This document shows, piece after piece, positions 32,288 through 43,705 of a stretch of DNA of 64,000 nucleotides. Source of the DNA: JBHJGP01 sp050331695 (GTDB lineage: Bacteria > Pseudomonadota > Alphaproteobacteria > Geminicoccales > Geminicoccaceae); assembly GCA_050331695.1 (NCBI GenBank), contig JBHJGP010000013.1:62001-126000 (forward strand), given 5' to 3'. The translations under genes and the position numbers were made by a program. Each line of letters starts with the position of its first letter. Positions within the stretch are counted from its first letter, which is position 1. The notes under the pieces were generated by a model. It made no database searches, was not told the origin of the DNA, and saw only the letters and a program-made list of their open reading frames with translations.

Positions 32288-35095
32288 TCAAGCGGCCATG
32301 CGGGCGCGGACCGCGTCCGCACAGCGTTCGCAGAGATCGTCCGCATCAAGCTCGCCGAACAGTTGCCAGCAACGCTGGCATTTGCGGCCTTCAGCCGCGC
32401 GGGGCAACACCGCGACCCCTCGAACCTCGTCCAGGCGGAAGCTGTCGTCGGGCGGCTCCTTATCGCTCAGGGCCACACCGCTGGTGATCGCCAGCTCGGC
32501 CATGTCAATATCGGCCAACAGCGCGAGGTCATCGCCCGTGACGAAAACCTCCGGAGCCGCCTCGAGACTGGAGCGAATGCGCTTCTCCCGGCGCTCCACT
32601 TCCAGAGCACCGGTGATCACCCGCCGGATCTCCCGAATACGATCCCACTTCTTCGCCAGTTCCGGATCCGACCAGGCAGACGGCACGGTGAGGAAATCCT
32701 GGAGATGGACACTTTCGCCGGCATCACCATGGCGCTCGAGCCAAGCCTCCTCGGCCGTGAACACCAGAACCGGGGCAAGCCAGCGCACCAGATGGTCGAA
32801 GACACGATCGAGCACCGTCCGGCAGGCGCGCCGGCGGATCGAGTGGGCCGGATCGCAATAGAGCACGTCCTTGCGCACGTCGAAGTAGAACGCCGACAGG
32901 TCGACGGCGCAGAAATTGTGCAGCGAGTTGTAGAGCCTGGCGAAGTCGAACGCTTGGTTACAAGTGACCACCAGCTCGTGCTGCGACTGCAGGCGATGCA
33001 GGACCCAGCGTTCCAGCTCTGGCATTGCATCGATCTCGAGGCACTCCCGGTCATGGAAGCCGTGGAGATTGCCCAGCAGGAACCGAAGCGTGTTGCGTAG
33101 CCGCCGGTAGGCGTCGGCCTGGCGGTTGAGGCTTTCGAAGCCAAGCCGCATGTCCTCGGAGAAATCGACGCTCGCGGTCCAGAGCCTGAGAATGTCTGCG
33201 CCATACTTGGGCAGCACGTCCGAGGGCAGGATGCCGTTGCCGAGGCTTTTCGACATTTTCCGGCCCTCGGCGTCGAGCACGAAGCCGTGGGTCAGAACCG
33301 CCTCAAAGGGCGCGCGGCCACGGGTACCACAGCTCTCCAGAAGGGAGGAATGAAACCAGCCCCGATGCTGGTCCGAGCCTTCCAGGTAGAGCGAGGCCGG
33401 CGAACTCAGATCGTCCCGCTGCTCCAGAACGGTTGCGTGGGTCGAACCGGAATCGAACCAGACGTCGAGAATGTCGTCGATCTTCTCGAAATCATCGAGG
33501 CTATAGCCATTGCCCAGAAACTCCTGGGGATCGCGGGTCCACCAGGCGTCTGCGCCCTCCTGCTCGAAGGCCCGGGCGATGCGGTCGGTGACCGCCGGAT
33601 CCCGAAGCACCTCGCCGGTTTCCTTGGAAACGAAAACGGCGATCGGCACGCCCCAGGCCCGTTGACGCGACACGCACCAATCGGGACGGTTCTCAATCAT
33701 CGTCCGGATCCGCGTCTCACCCTGGGGCGGCACCCACCGGGTCGCGGCAATGGCTTCAAGCGCCACCTTCCGTAGCTGCTTTTCGCCGTCCATCGGAATG
33801 AACCATTGCGGCGTGGCGCGAAAGATGAGGGGCGCCCTGGATCGCCAACTATGGGGGTAGCTGTGGACCAGCTTGCCCTTGGCCAGAAGCGCACCCTTGG
33901 CCTCCAGGGCCTCGATCACCGGCTCATGGGCCTTGAACACATGGATGCCCTCGAAGCCCGGCACCTCGTCCGTGTAAAGCCCGTCCTCGGCAACGGTGTC
34001 AGGCACCTCGAGGCCGTGCCGGGCGCCGAGCTCGAAATCGTCCGCGCCATGGCTCGGTGCCACATGCACCAGGCCCGTACCTTGTTCCGTAGTCACGAAA
34101 TCGCCGGCCAGCATCGGCACCTCGTAGCCGTAGCCCGGGCGATCCTGGAACGGATGGGCGAGGACGGTCCCAGCAAGCTCACTGCCTCTGAGCTCGGCAG
34201 TCACAGCGTACTGGCTGATCTTCGCCGTCTCGCAGACCTCGGCGAGCAGATCCTCGGCGACGAGCAAGGTCTCTCCGGCCTTGGCGAAGCTACCCTCGGC
34301 GGTGGCCTCGACCTCGACGGCGAGGTAGCGGATGGCCTCACCATAGGCTACGGCGCGATTGGCCGGGATCGTCCAGGGGGTCGTGGTCCAGATGACGACC
34401 GAGGCGCCGTCGAGCGCCGGGACCGGGCTCGAGACGACCGGAAACCGGACCCAGATGGTGTGGCTGGTATGGTCGTGATACTCGACCTCGGCCTCGGCCA
34501 GCGCGGTCTTTTCCACCACCGACCACATGACCGACCGCTTGCCGCGATAGAGGCTGCCATCCATCAGAAATTTGGCGAGTTCGCGGAAGATGCCGGCCTC
34601 GGCATCGAAGCGCATCGTCGTCCATGGGCGCTTCCAGTCGCCGATGACGCCCAGTCTTTGGAACTCGTCGCTCTGAACATCCACCCACTTGTCGGCGTAG
34701 GCGCGGCATTCCTTGCGGAAGTCCGCGACCGGCACCTCGTCCTTGTTCTGCCCCTTCTTTCGGTAGGTCTGCTCGATGTTCCATTCGATCGGCAGGCCGT
34801 GGCAGTCCCAGCCGGGGACGTAGATCGCGTTCTTGCCGAGCATCTGCTGATTGCGATTGACGAGGTCTTTCAAGACCTTGTTGACCGCGTGACCCATGTG
34901 CAGATGACCGTTGGCGTAAGGAGGGCCATCGTGAAGAATGAAGGGTTCGCGGCCGGCGGACTGCTCGCGCTGCTTTCGATAAATGTCGATCGCCTGCCAG
35001 CGCTCCAAAATGGCCGGCTCCCGGGTCGGTAGCGAGGCCTTCATCGGAAAGCTGGTCTGGGGAAGGCAAACAGTATCCCTATAGTCTTTAGCCAT
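32288..35095 (-). CDS. ileS: Isoleucyl-tRNA synthetase
   Basis: A 935-residue class I synthetase. The HIGH motif appears as GHLHMGH in PPYANGHLHMGHAVNK near residue 60, and KMSKS in RKMSKSLGNG near 610. The CP1 editing domain lies between them (WTTTPWTIPANRA). A C-terminal zinc knuckle, CQRCW...CERC near 905-925, marks the bacterial (type 1) enzyme, which is normally mupirocin-sensitive. Its start at 35095 is followed by MAKDYRDTVCLPQTSFPMKA, a typical N-terminus. It is first after ribF, with a 117-base gap that may hold its own promoter. Confidence 0.98.
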   Translation of the reverse strand: MAKDYRDTVCLPQTSFPMKASLPTREPAILERWQAIDIYRKQREQSAGREPFILHDGPPYANGHLHMGHAVNKVLKDLVNRNQQMLGKNAIYVPGWDCHGLPIEWNIEQTYRKKGQNKDEVPVADFRKECRAYADKWVDVQSDEFQRLGVIGDWKRPWTTMRFDAEAGIFRELAKFLMDGSLYRGKRSVMWSVVEKTALAEAEVEYHDHTSHTIWVRFPVVSSPVPALDGASVVIWTTTPWTIPANRAVAYGEAIRYLAVEVEATAEGSFAKAGETLLVAEDLLAEVCETAKISQYAVTAELRGSELAGTVLAHPFQDRPGYGYEVPMLAGDFVTTEQGTGLVHVAPSHGADDFELGARHGLEVPDTVAEDGLYTDEVPGFEGIHVFKAHEPVIEALEAKGALLAKGKLVHSYPHSWRSRAPLIFRATPQWFIPMDGEKQLRKVALEAIAATRWVPPQGETRIRTMIENRPDWCVSRQRAWGVPIAVFVSKETGEVLRDPAVTDRIARAFEQEGADAWWTRDPQEFLGNGYSLDDFEKIDDILDVWFDSGSTHATVLEQRDDLSSPASLYLEGSDQHRGWFHSSLLESCGTRGRAPFEAVLTHGFVLDAEGRKMSKSLGNGILPSDVLPKYGADILRLWTASVDFSEDMRLGFESLNRQADAYRRLRNTLRFLLGNLHGFHDRECLEIDAMPELERWVLHRLQSQHELVVTCNQAFDFARLYNSLHNFCAVDLSAFYFDVRKDVLYCDPAHSIRRRACRTVLDRVFDHLVRWLAPVLVFTAEEAWLERHGDAGESVHLQDFLTVPSAWSDPELAKKWDRIREIRRVITGALEVERREKRIRSSLEAAPEVFVTGDDLALLADIDMAELAITSGVALSDKEPPDDSFRLDEVRGVAVLPRAAEGRKCQRCWQLFGELDADDLCERCADAVRARMAA

Positions 35096-35212
35096 TACTG
35101 GTCAGTCGCCGTTCGTTATCGAGGGCTTTCGGAAAAAGGCGCGTCCGTGTGAGCAAGGACCCGTACCATAGGCATTTACGGGCCTCCGACCATCCCATTG
35201 CGGAACGGCGGA

Positions 35213-36172
35213 TCAGCCCCTTTCCGGTTCTCGGGCGCCAAGCGTCTCTCGCGCCTGCTCACAGTCGCGCGCCATTTGTGCCTTGAGTGCCTCGATCCCG
35301 TCAAAGGTCTTTTCCGGCCGCAGATGCTTGATCAGGGCGACGCGCAAGGTCTGGCCGTAAAGATCGCCATCAAAATCGAACAAATAGACCTCGAAGCGAA
35401 GATCGGCGCCGCCGACGGTCGGCCGCCAGCCATAGGACGCCGCGCCGTCGAGCCACGAACCGGAGGGCGGCCTGGCTCGGACGGCATAGATCCCGGGCGC
35501 CGGCATTTGGATCGGGCCGCCCAGTGGCCGCAGATTGGCGGTCGGGTAGCCGAGTTCGCGTCCCAGGCGGTCGCCCGGCACGACCAGCCCGTCAAACTGG
35601 TAGCTGCGGCCGAGAAATTGCTCCGCGGTCTCGACATCGCCTTCGCCCAGCAGTTCGCGGATGCGGGTGGACGAGCAGACCTGGCCTTGAACGGTCCTTG
35701 GCGGAAGAGCGCTGACGCCGAAACCGTGGCTCGGTCCGAGGGCGCGAAGCAAGGCCACGTCACCGGCGCGTTTGTGGCCGAAACGAAAGTCTTCGCCGAC
35801 GATGACGTGGCGGAGCGCCAACTGGTCCCGCAACACACGTTCGACGAAACCTTCAGCCGTGGTCTGCCTGAGTTTGTCGTTGAACCTTAAGAGATAGAGA
35901 TGGCGGACCTCTTGCTTGGCGAGAAGCCGGATCTTGTCTCGGGTCCGGGTCAGCCGGCGTGGCGCTTTGGCAGGCCCCACCAAAGTCCGCGGATGGGGGT
36001 GGAAGCTGAGGACCCCGACCTCGGTGCCCAGGTCCCGCGCCCGGCGCCGAGCTTCCTCGAGAACGCATCCGTGACCCAGGTGGACGCCGTCGAAATTGCC
36101 AATGGCGACCGCTATGGCCCGTGCTGACGGGGGCAACCGGTCGAGATCGCGGTGCACGCTGATGGCACTCAT
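35213..36172 (-). CDS. ribF: Bifunctional riboflavin kinase / FAD synthetase
   Basis: 319 residues. The N-terminal FAD synthetase domain has IGNFDGVHLGHG near residue 27 (the nucleotidyltransferase HxGH motif), LRFNDKLRQTTAEGFVERVL and VGEDFRFGHKRAGD. The C-terminal flavokinase domain has GRELGYPTANLRP near 205 and YGWRPTVGGADLRFEVYLFDFDGDLYGQ. It converts riboflavin to FMN and FAD. Its ATG overlaps the TGA of the NUDIX gene (ATGA), so the two are translationally coupled. FMN made here would serve the nitronate monooxygenase and other flavoproteins. Confidence 0.96.
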   Translation of the reverse strand: MSAISVHRDLDRLPPSARAIAVAIGNFDGVHLGHGCVLEEARRRARDLGTEVGVLSFHPHPRTLVGPAKAPRRLTRTRDKIRLLAKQEVRHLYLLRFNDKLRQTTAEGFVERVLRDQLALRHVIVGEDFRFGHKRAGDVALLRALGPSHGFGVSALPPRTVQGQVCSSTRIRELLGEGDVETAEQFLGRSYQFDGLVVPGDRLGRELGYPTANLRPLGGPIQMPAPGIYAVRARPPSGSWLDGAASYGWRPTVGGADLRFEVYLFDFDGDLYGQTLRVALIKHLRPEKTFDGIEALKAQMARDCEQARETLGAREPERG

Positions 36173-36669
36173 CGATCTTCCGCGCCCAGGCGAAAATGTT
36201 TCAGCGCCAGCGCCTCATCATAGTCCAGCGTCGCTTCGAAAACCCGCGAGCTATGAGCCAAAACGAAAGGCAGAAACACGCGATCTCCGGGCGGCATGTC
36301 GATGGTGTCTAGGTCGGTGACCGGCCACCAGGCGAGGGTGCCCTCGCGCTCATCCGAAACCACATCACCGGTCACATGACGGACAAGATAGCAGAACAGC
36401 AGCCACTGGAAATCCGGCCGAGGCGAACGCTCGAGGACGATGCCCCGAAGGACCGGGTCGCGGGCATCAAGTCCCGTCTCTTCCTTCAGTTCGCGCCAGG
36501 CACAAGTGACGGGCGTCTCGCCCGCTTCGATCTTCCCACCCGGCGCCACCCATTGACCGACGTAAGGCGGTTTTTTGCGTTTGGCCAACAGGACGCGGCC
36601 GTCCCGAACGCAATAGACGAGCGTCGCCGGCACCGGCTTCAGACCGGTCATCGGTTCGCCACCGACCAT
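36169..36669 (-). CDS. NUDIX hydrolase (8-oxo-dGTP diphosphatase-like)
   Basis: 166 residues. The Nudix box G-x5-E-x7-REUxEExGU is complete in GGKIEAGETPVTCAWRELKEETGL, near residues 45-68. The N-terminal LVYCVRDGRVLLAKRKKPPYVGQWVAPGGK resembles MutT/MTH1-type enzymes that clean oxidised nucleotides, but specificity is not certain. It lies between zwf and ribF on the same strand and overlaps ribF by four bases. A second in-frame ATG 18 bases downstream of the first is a possible start. Confidence 0.88.
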   Translation of the reverse strand: MVGGEPMTGLKPVPATLVYCVRDGRVLLAKRKKPPYVGQWVAPGGKIEAGETPVTCAWRELKEETGLDARDPVLRGIVLERSPRPDFQWLLFCYLVRHVTGDVVSDEREGTLAWWPVTDLDTIDMPPGDRVFLPFVLAHSSRVFEATLDYDEALALKHFRLGAEDR

Positions 36670-36700
36670 GCGGCGAGAATCTGGCGGGACCGGCCCAGGG

Positions 36701-38179
36701 CTAACCCATGTCCTCGTGCCAGCGCCGGTCGTCCTTGGCCATCAGGGCGGTCGCGTCCGACGGGCCCCAGCTGCCGGCGGTGTAGGGCTTAGGCGTTTTG
36801 CCGGAAGCGGCCCAGGCATCCAGCATCGGATCGACCCAGGCCCAGGCGGCATCGACCTCATCCTTGCGCATGAACAGGGTCGGGTTGCCGCGAACCACGT
36901 CCATCAGCAAGCGCTCGTAGGCATCGGGGTAGCGCACCAGAAACGTGTCGGCATAGGTCAGGTTGAGGGGCACGTTTTTGAGACGCAAGCCGCCCGGTCC
37001 CGGATCCTTGGTCATCAAGAACAGTTTCACCGCTTCGTCGGGCTGCAGGCGCAAGACCAGCCGGTTGGCGGAAATCTGCTGGGTCGCGTCACCGAAGATC
37101 GAGTGGGGCACCTCACGGAAGGCAACCACGATCTCCGAGTGGCGGGCGGCAAGCCGTTTGCCGGTCCGGAGGTAGATCGGCACGCCCTTCCAGCGCCAGT
37201 TTTCTACCTCTGCTTTGACCACCACGAAGGTCTCGGTCAGCGAGTCCGGGATGCCGCTTTCGTCGGCATAGCTTTGAACCACCTGATCGTCGATCGCGCC
37301 GCCACGATACTGGCCGCGCACGGTCATGGTATCGATCTCTCCGGACCCGATCGGCTTCAGTGCACGCAACACTTTGAGCTTCTCGTCGCGGACGGCGTCG
37401 GCATCGAAGGCCGAAGGCGGTTCCATCGCGACCATGCACAAAAGCTGAAGCAGGTGGTTTTGGATCATGTCCCGGGTGGCGCCGGCCCTGTCGTAGTAGC
37501 CGCCTCGGTCTCCGACACCGATCGTCTCGGCGACGGTGATCTGGATGTGGTCGATCGCGCTCGCGTTCCAAATCGGCTCGAACAGGAGGTTGGCGAAGCG
37601 AAGCGTCATCAGGTTCTGGACGGTCTCCTTGCCCAGATAATGATCGATGCGGAATATTTGATCCTCGCCCAAGACCTCGCCCACAGCCTCGTTGGTCGTC
37701 CGCGCCGAGGCCGAGTCATGACCGAGCGGCTTTTCCAGAACCACGCGGGTCGCCGGTGTGATCAGGCCGGAGGCTGCCAGCTCATGGCAGATCTTCCCGA
37801 ACAGCGACGGACCGGTGGCGAGATAAAAGATCCGGACCCGGTCGCGGGCATCGTCGAAATGCCGGGTCAAGGTCTCCAGGACTTCGTCGGAGGTCGCGTC
37901 GACCTGCGCATAGTCGAGGCGCTGCAAAATTCGCCGATCCACCTCGGCGTCCCGGTCGTTGGCGCTGACGAAGGTGTCGAGGCTCTGGGACACCAGTGTC
38001 TGGTATTCGTCCCGGCTCAGGTCCCGCCGTGCCGCGCCTATGATCCGACTGTCCGGGGACAGCTGACCGTCCTGGTCGCGGTGATAGAGACCGGGCAGCA
38101 GTTTGCGCATGGCAAGATCGCCGGTGCCGCCGACGACGACGATGTCGAACGGCGCAACGGGGAGAAACTGAGCCGTCAT
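36701..38179 (-). CDS. zwf: Glucose-6-phosphate 1-dehydrogenase
   Basis: 492 residues. It oxidises glucose-6-phosphate to 6-phosphogluconolactone with NADP+, feeding the pentose phosphate or Entner-Doudoroff pathway. The coenzyme motif is VVVGGTGDLAMRKLLP near residue 14 and the active-site signature RIDHYLGKE near 180. It also has VLEKPLGHD, RAGATRDMIQNHLLQLL and the sugar-phosphate binding RTGKRL. ATG 38179 matches the family; a longer frame upstream is atypical. It begins the long leftward run that continues to carD. No pgl or edd gene is adjacent. Confidence 0.96.
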   Translation of the reverse strand: MTAQFLPVAPFDIVVVGGTGDLAMRKLLPGLYHRDQDGQLSPDSRIIGAARRDLSRDEYQTLVSQSLDTFVSANDRDAEVDRRILQRLDYAQVDATSDEVLETLTRHFDDARDRVRIFYLATGPSLFGKICHELAASGLITPATRVVLEKPLGHDSASARTTNEAVGEVLGEDQIFRIDHYLGKETVQNLMTLRFANLLFEPIWNASAIDHIQITVAETIGVGDRGGYYDRAGATRDMIQNHLLQLLCMVAMEPPSAFDADAVRDEKLKVLRALKPIGSGEIDTMTVRGQYRGGAIDDQVVQSYADESGIPDSLTETFVVVKAEVENWRWKGVPIYLRTGKRLAARHSEIVVAFREVPHSIFGDATQQISANRLVLRLQPDEAVKLFLMTKDPGPGGLRLKNVPLNLTYADTFLVRYPDAYERLLMDVVRGNPTLFMRKDEVDAAWAWVDPMLDAWAASGKTPKPYTAGSWGPSDATALMAKDDRRWHEDMG

Positions 38180-38431
38180 GCGGAACTCCGAGCGCAGTTG
38201 TCCGGGGGAAAACGACCAAGCCGTTTGGTTAGAGCGGTTTCCGGCAACGTTCAACGCCCGATAAAGTTGAGGGTGACCAAGGGTGAAGTGCTCCTCTCGA
38301 AACTCGCGGTTTGGGCCAAAGGTAGAGGTGGGCGCTGGCGAATGATTTGGTTAAAACTGTGACAAAGGAAATTTTGAGGGAGGCATGGCGCAAATCTGCG
38401 GTTCGGTCTCCCGACAAGCGGAGGCGACCTG

Positions 38432-40363
<1,932 letters not shown>

Positions 40364-40496
40364 ACAGGACAAGAGTCCTCGGCGAAACTACAAACGAGGG
40401 GCGGACTGACAAAGAATCCGACAGTTGTCAGGCAGGGTGCCATGGCCACATTCTGGGGTTGTGGGGCGCCTAACTGTCTGCATGGGAGCGATTGCC

Positions 40497-41765
40497 GTGA
40501 TTCGAGATATAACCAAATTATGGCGCGTGGCTTGTCTGGTCGCGGTGATCGCCGGTTCGTTCTTGGTTGTCTCGTCTTTCTATCGGCCGACAGCTGAGAC
40601 TTTGAGCGACGGCACAGCTGTGGTCAAAGGCCGCATTGACTTCAGTCCGCCCGAAGTTGGGCAGATGGTCGAACTCAACGACAAGCAATTGAGCGACGAG
40701 CTCACGGAGCTGAAGCGCGAACTCGCCGATGCTCGCGAGCGTAGTCAGGATCTGTCGAAGCGGCTGACACAGGTCGAGCTGGAACGGGACGAACTGCGGG
40801 CTGAATTGGAGAAACTGGCCACCGAACAGGACGTTGCGACACCGGCGCCCGAGACGGAAGCCGGTGATGTGGGCGAACCTCCGGATACGGGGACGCCTCC
40901 ATCTTTCGCCGCCGAGGAACCTCCGGCCGACGAAGAGAGCCTCGACAGCTCGGCTTCGGTCAACCGAATTGCCGAGGATGATTTGGGGCCACTGACGGCA
41001 GAGGCTGAGCGCTTGAAGGCGCAACAAGCAGCACGGGAAAGTCAGATCCAGGAAACGGCGGCGCGCCTCGCATCCGAGCCGGCGGAGGATTTTCAAGACA
41101 CGCCCGAGGCGGAGACCGCCGAAGCGGACACGGCTTCGATTGATGAAGAGATCGCGTCGATCGGCGAAGAGACCACGGTCGCTGCGATCGATGAGCTCGC
41201 CGAGCCAGCCAATTCGTCAACCACCCCTCGCACGGTCGTTGACCAGGCGCCGGATTTCGAGCCTTCCGCGATCGATGAGAGCCAATCGGGGCGTGAAGAG
41301 TCCTCGCCCGCAGCCCTCGTTGCCGGCGATGATCAGACGCCCGAGCCGGAGCTATCCGCGCTTACGCCGCCTCCTTCAGCGCCTTCAACGAGCGGTGTCG
41401 AGGCCGACAGCTCTGCCGATGATGGCGTGCCATCGACCCGAAGCCTGCAGCCGGCAGCCGACCAGGGCACGGTGGAAGCGTTGAACACGCCGCCGGGACG
41501 AACCCTGACACCGGCGGAAATCCGCGAGGCGTTGCGGGTCGGCATCGCCGCCTATCAGGATGGTGACTTCCAAAGAGCGGGTGAAATCTGGCGCCGCCTG
41601 GCGGAGCTTGGCGTTCCCCGGGCCCAGTTCCATTACGGCGCGCTGCTGGCGGAGGGCCATCTGGGTCCGATCGATTTGGATGAGGCCCGCCGGTGGCTGT
41701 CCACCGCGGCCGATGCGGGTGATCCACGTGCCGCCCGTTTGCTGTCCCAACTGGGCCTGAGCTGA
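40497..41765 (+). CDS. Membrane-anchored coiled-coil protein with C-terminal Sel1-like repeats
   Basis: About 422 residues. The order is: a short cytoplasmic N-terminus, one transmembrane helix (LWRVACLVAVIAGSFLVVSSFY), a coiled coil (about residues 50-110, LTELKRELADARERSQDLSKRL), a long acidic Glu/Ala/Ser/Pro-rich disordered region, and finally two Sel1-type helical repeats (AYQDGDFQRAGEIWRRLAELGVPRAQFHYGALLAEG and DLDEARRWLSTAADAGDPRAA). Sel1 repeats bind proteins; the layout suggests a periplasmic scaffold, possibly at the cell wall. The function is unknown. GTG 40497 follows GGGAG with an 8-base spacer; ATG 40482 in frame lacks one. Confidence 0.72.
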   Translation: MIRDITKLWRVACLVAVIAGSFLVVSSFYRPTAETLSDGTAVVKGRIDFSPPEVGQMVELNDKQLSDELTELKRELADARERSQDLSKRLTQVELERDELRAELEKLATEQDVATPAPETEAGDVGEPPDTGTPPSFAAEEPPADEESLDSSASVNRIAEDDLGPLTAEAERLKAQQAARESQIQETAARLASEPAEDFQDTPEAETAEADTASIDEEIASIGEETTVAAIDELAEPANSSTTPRTVVDQAPDFEPSAIDESQSGREESSPAALVAGDDQTPEPELSALTPPPSAPSTSGVEADSSADDGVPSTRSLQPAADQGTVEALNTPPGRTLTPAEIREALRVGIAAYQDGDFQRAGEIWRRLAELGVPRAQFHYGALLAEGHLGPIDLDEARRWLSTAADAGDPRAARLLSQLGLS

Positions 41766-41819
41766 GCCGCTTCACGACCCAAACTCGTTCGAACGTCGGT
41801 CCTCCTGCCGGAGGCCGTG

Positions 41820-42806
41820 ATGCGTAGGCCGCCAGTGGCAGACGAAGATGCCAACCTCGAGCGTCTGGCGCCGGACATGCTGGCAGTGTTCCAGCGCGAG
41901 CAGGAACAGAAGATACCGGCCGACGACCCGGTTCGGCTCCCCGCCGCCAGGGCCCAGAGGCGCGAGCAGGCCGGCTATTGGGCGGAAACCGCTCAACCAA
42001 TTGCCCAGGTCGAAGACCATGAAGTGCCGGGTTCGCCCGCGGGTCTCGGCATCCGCCTGTTTCGCCAGGACCCCTCCGAAGCACGGCCCGTCATCTTGTT
42101 CATTCACGGAGGCGGTTGGGCGCTTGGCGGGATCGAGGAGGTGGAGCCGGCTGTTCGCCATCTGGCCCATGAGACGGGATCGGCGGTCGCGGCGGTGCGA
42201 TACCGTTTGGCTCCGGAACATCCCTATCCGGCCGGCTTAGAGGACTGTCTTCGGGCCTATGCCTGGCTGCTGTCGGGCGATCACGAGCTGAGCCTCGACA
42301 CGAGCAGGACGGCGATCGTCGGCGACAGCGCCGGTGCCAATCTGGCATTGGCCCTGGCGCTTGCCCGGCGGGACCGCGGCCAACCCTTGCCCCAGGCGCT
42401 CGGTCTCATCTACGGCGTGTTCGGCGCTGAGTTGGACACAGCTTCCTACAACGCTTTCGGTGACGGCCGTTTCGGCCTTTCCAAGGCCCAGATGAAGATT
42501 TTTTTCGACTGGTACGACCCCGGTGGGCGACGCAATGACGACCCGCTGATACAGCCGCTCCTCGCCGATGTCACTGGCTTACCGCCGACCTGGCTGGGGC
42601 TCGCTGAGTTGGACGTTCTGCGTGACGATACGCTGATGATGGCTCGACGGTTGACGGATCAAGGGGTCGAGCATCGCCTGGAACACTATCCAGGTGTCAT
42701 TCACGGGTTTATCAATCGGGGCCGGGAGGTCGCCGCCGCCAATCGAGCTCTGTCCGACCTCGCGTCAAGTCTTCGAACATGGGGCATCGAAGGGATGCGA
42801 TCGTGA
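41820..42806 (+). CDS. Alpha/beta hydrolase, hormone-sensitive-lipase-like esterase
   Basis: About 328 residues. The oxyanion motif HGGGWALGG lies near residue 96, the nucleophile elbow GDSAGAN near 168, the acid in LAELDVLRDD near 264, and the catalytic His in YPGVIHGF near 294. This is the family IV (HSL) esterase pattern. The substrate is probably a short-chain ester. It leads an operon: its TGA overlaps the GTG of the SMP-30 gene (GTGA), and that gene overlaps an MFS transporter. GGAGG lies 5 bases before the ATG; a GTG directly before the ATG is an alternative start. Confidence 0.88.
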   Translation: MRRPPVADEDANLERLAPDMLAVFQREQEQKIPADDPVRLPAARAQRREQAGYWAETAQPIAQVEDHEVPGSPAGLGIRLFRQDPSEARPVILFIHGGGWALGGIEEVEPAVRHLAHETGSAVAAVRYRLAPEHPYPAGLEDCLRAYAWLLSGDHELSLDTSRTAIVGDSAGANLALALALARRDRGQPLPQALGLIYGVFGAELDTASYNAFGDGRFGLSKAQMKIFFDWYDPGGRRNDDPLIQPLLADVTGLPPTWLGLAELDVLRDDTLMMARRLTDQGVEHRLEHYPGVIHGFINRGREVAAANRALSDLASSLRTWGIEGMRS

Positions 42807-43705
42807 GCGTTTCAATCGAGAAGGTTCTCGATGTGAGGGCCAGGACAGGCGAGTGCGCGACCTGGGATCCCGCCTCGGGTCGCCTGTTGTGGGTCGATAT
42901 CCCGGCTTGCGAATTTCACCGTTTCGATCCGGCAAACGGTGCCGACGAGACGTTTTCGATGCCGAGCATGGTCGGCTGTTTTGCACTGGCACCGGAAAAC
43001 GGCGTGATCGTCGCCTTGGAAGAGGGGTTTCATCACTTTGACCCCGGCACGGGTGCGCTCGCCTTCCTGACACAGCCGGAGCCCGATCGGCCAACCAATC
43101 GCTTCAATGACGGGACCACGGATCCCAAGGGCCGTTTCTGGGCCGGTACGATGCCGAAGCAAGGCGCCTCCCAGGATCGGGGGCCGGAGGGCGCCCTCTA
43201 TTGCCTTGATACCGATGGCAGTGCCGGTCGGCACAGCACCGGCTATTTCACCCAGAACGGCCTCGCCTTCAGCCCCTCTGGCGACCTGCTCTATGTCTCC
43301 GACAGTTCGCCCTGGGTTCGCTCGATCTGGGTTTACGACTACGATCTGGAGACGGGCAGCACCGGCGATCGTCGTCTGTTCTTTGACACCAACGCGGTCG
43401 CCGGCCGCCCCGACGGCGGCACCATCGATGCCGATGGCTGCTACTGGATGGCCGGCGTCGGCGGCGCGCAATTGGTTCGCCTGACGCCCCGGGGCGATAT
43501 CGACCGGATCATCGATCTGCCGGTCAAGAAGCCGACGAAGATCGCCTTCGGCGGCAACGATCTTGATGTGATCTTCGTGACGTCCATCGCGTCCGGCGAT
43601 GAAGATGATCCGAGTGGCGGGGCCATCTTCGCCGTCCGCGCCGGTGTCACCGGTGTGCCGTCCGTTCCCTATCCCTACCGGGCGTCGTCGGATCACATTT
43701 CTTGA
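42803..43705 (+). CDS. SMP-30/gluconolactonase family lactonase
   Basis: A 300-residue six-bladed beta-propeller metal-dependent lactonase. Conserved pieces are the Glu ligand in TGECATWDPASGRLLWVDI, RPTNRFNDGTTDPKGRFWAGTM (the Asn and Asp metal region), FTQNGLAFSPSGDLLYVSDSS and GRPDGGTIDADGCYWMAG. Members hydrolyse sugar lactones such as gluconolactone, galactonolactone or arabinonolactone. The GTG start overlaps the esterase TGA, and its own TGA overlaps the TTG of the MFS gene. Together with an esterase and a transporter it suggests uptake and hydrolysis of a lactone or esterified compound. Confidence 0.92.
   Translation: MSVSIEKVLDVRARTGECATWDPASGRLLWVDIPACEFHRFDPANGADETFSMPSMVGCFALAPENGVIVALEEGFHHFDPGTGALAFLTQPEPDRPTNRFNDGTTDPKGRFWAGTMPKQGASQDRGPEGALYCLDTDGSAGRHSTGYFTQNGLAFSPSGDLLYVSDSSPWVRSIWVYDYDLETGSTGDRRLFFDTNAVAGRPDGGTIDADGCYWMAGVGGAQLVRLTPRGDIDRIIDLPVKKPTKIAFGGNDLDVIFVTSIASGDEDDPSGGAIFAVRAGVTGVPSVPYPYRASSDHIS

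Noticed and set aside
33806..35032. An open frame of about 400 codons opposite ileS
   Set aside because: Antisense to a certain gene; shadow of codon bias.
35160..35182. Inverted repeat CCCGTA/TACGGG between ribF and ileS
   Set aside because: An 11-base loop and no U-tract; too weak to call a terminator or T-box.
36668..38362. A long open frame opposite zwf, over 560 codons
   Set aside because: It is antisense to a clear G6PDH gene, has no domain and follows from high G+C third positions.
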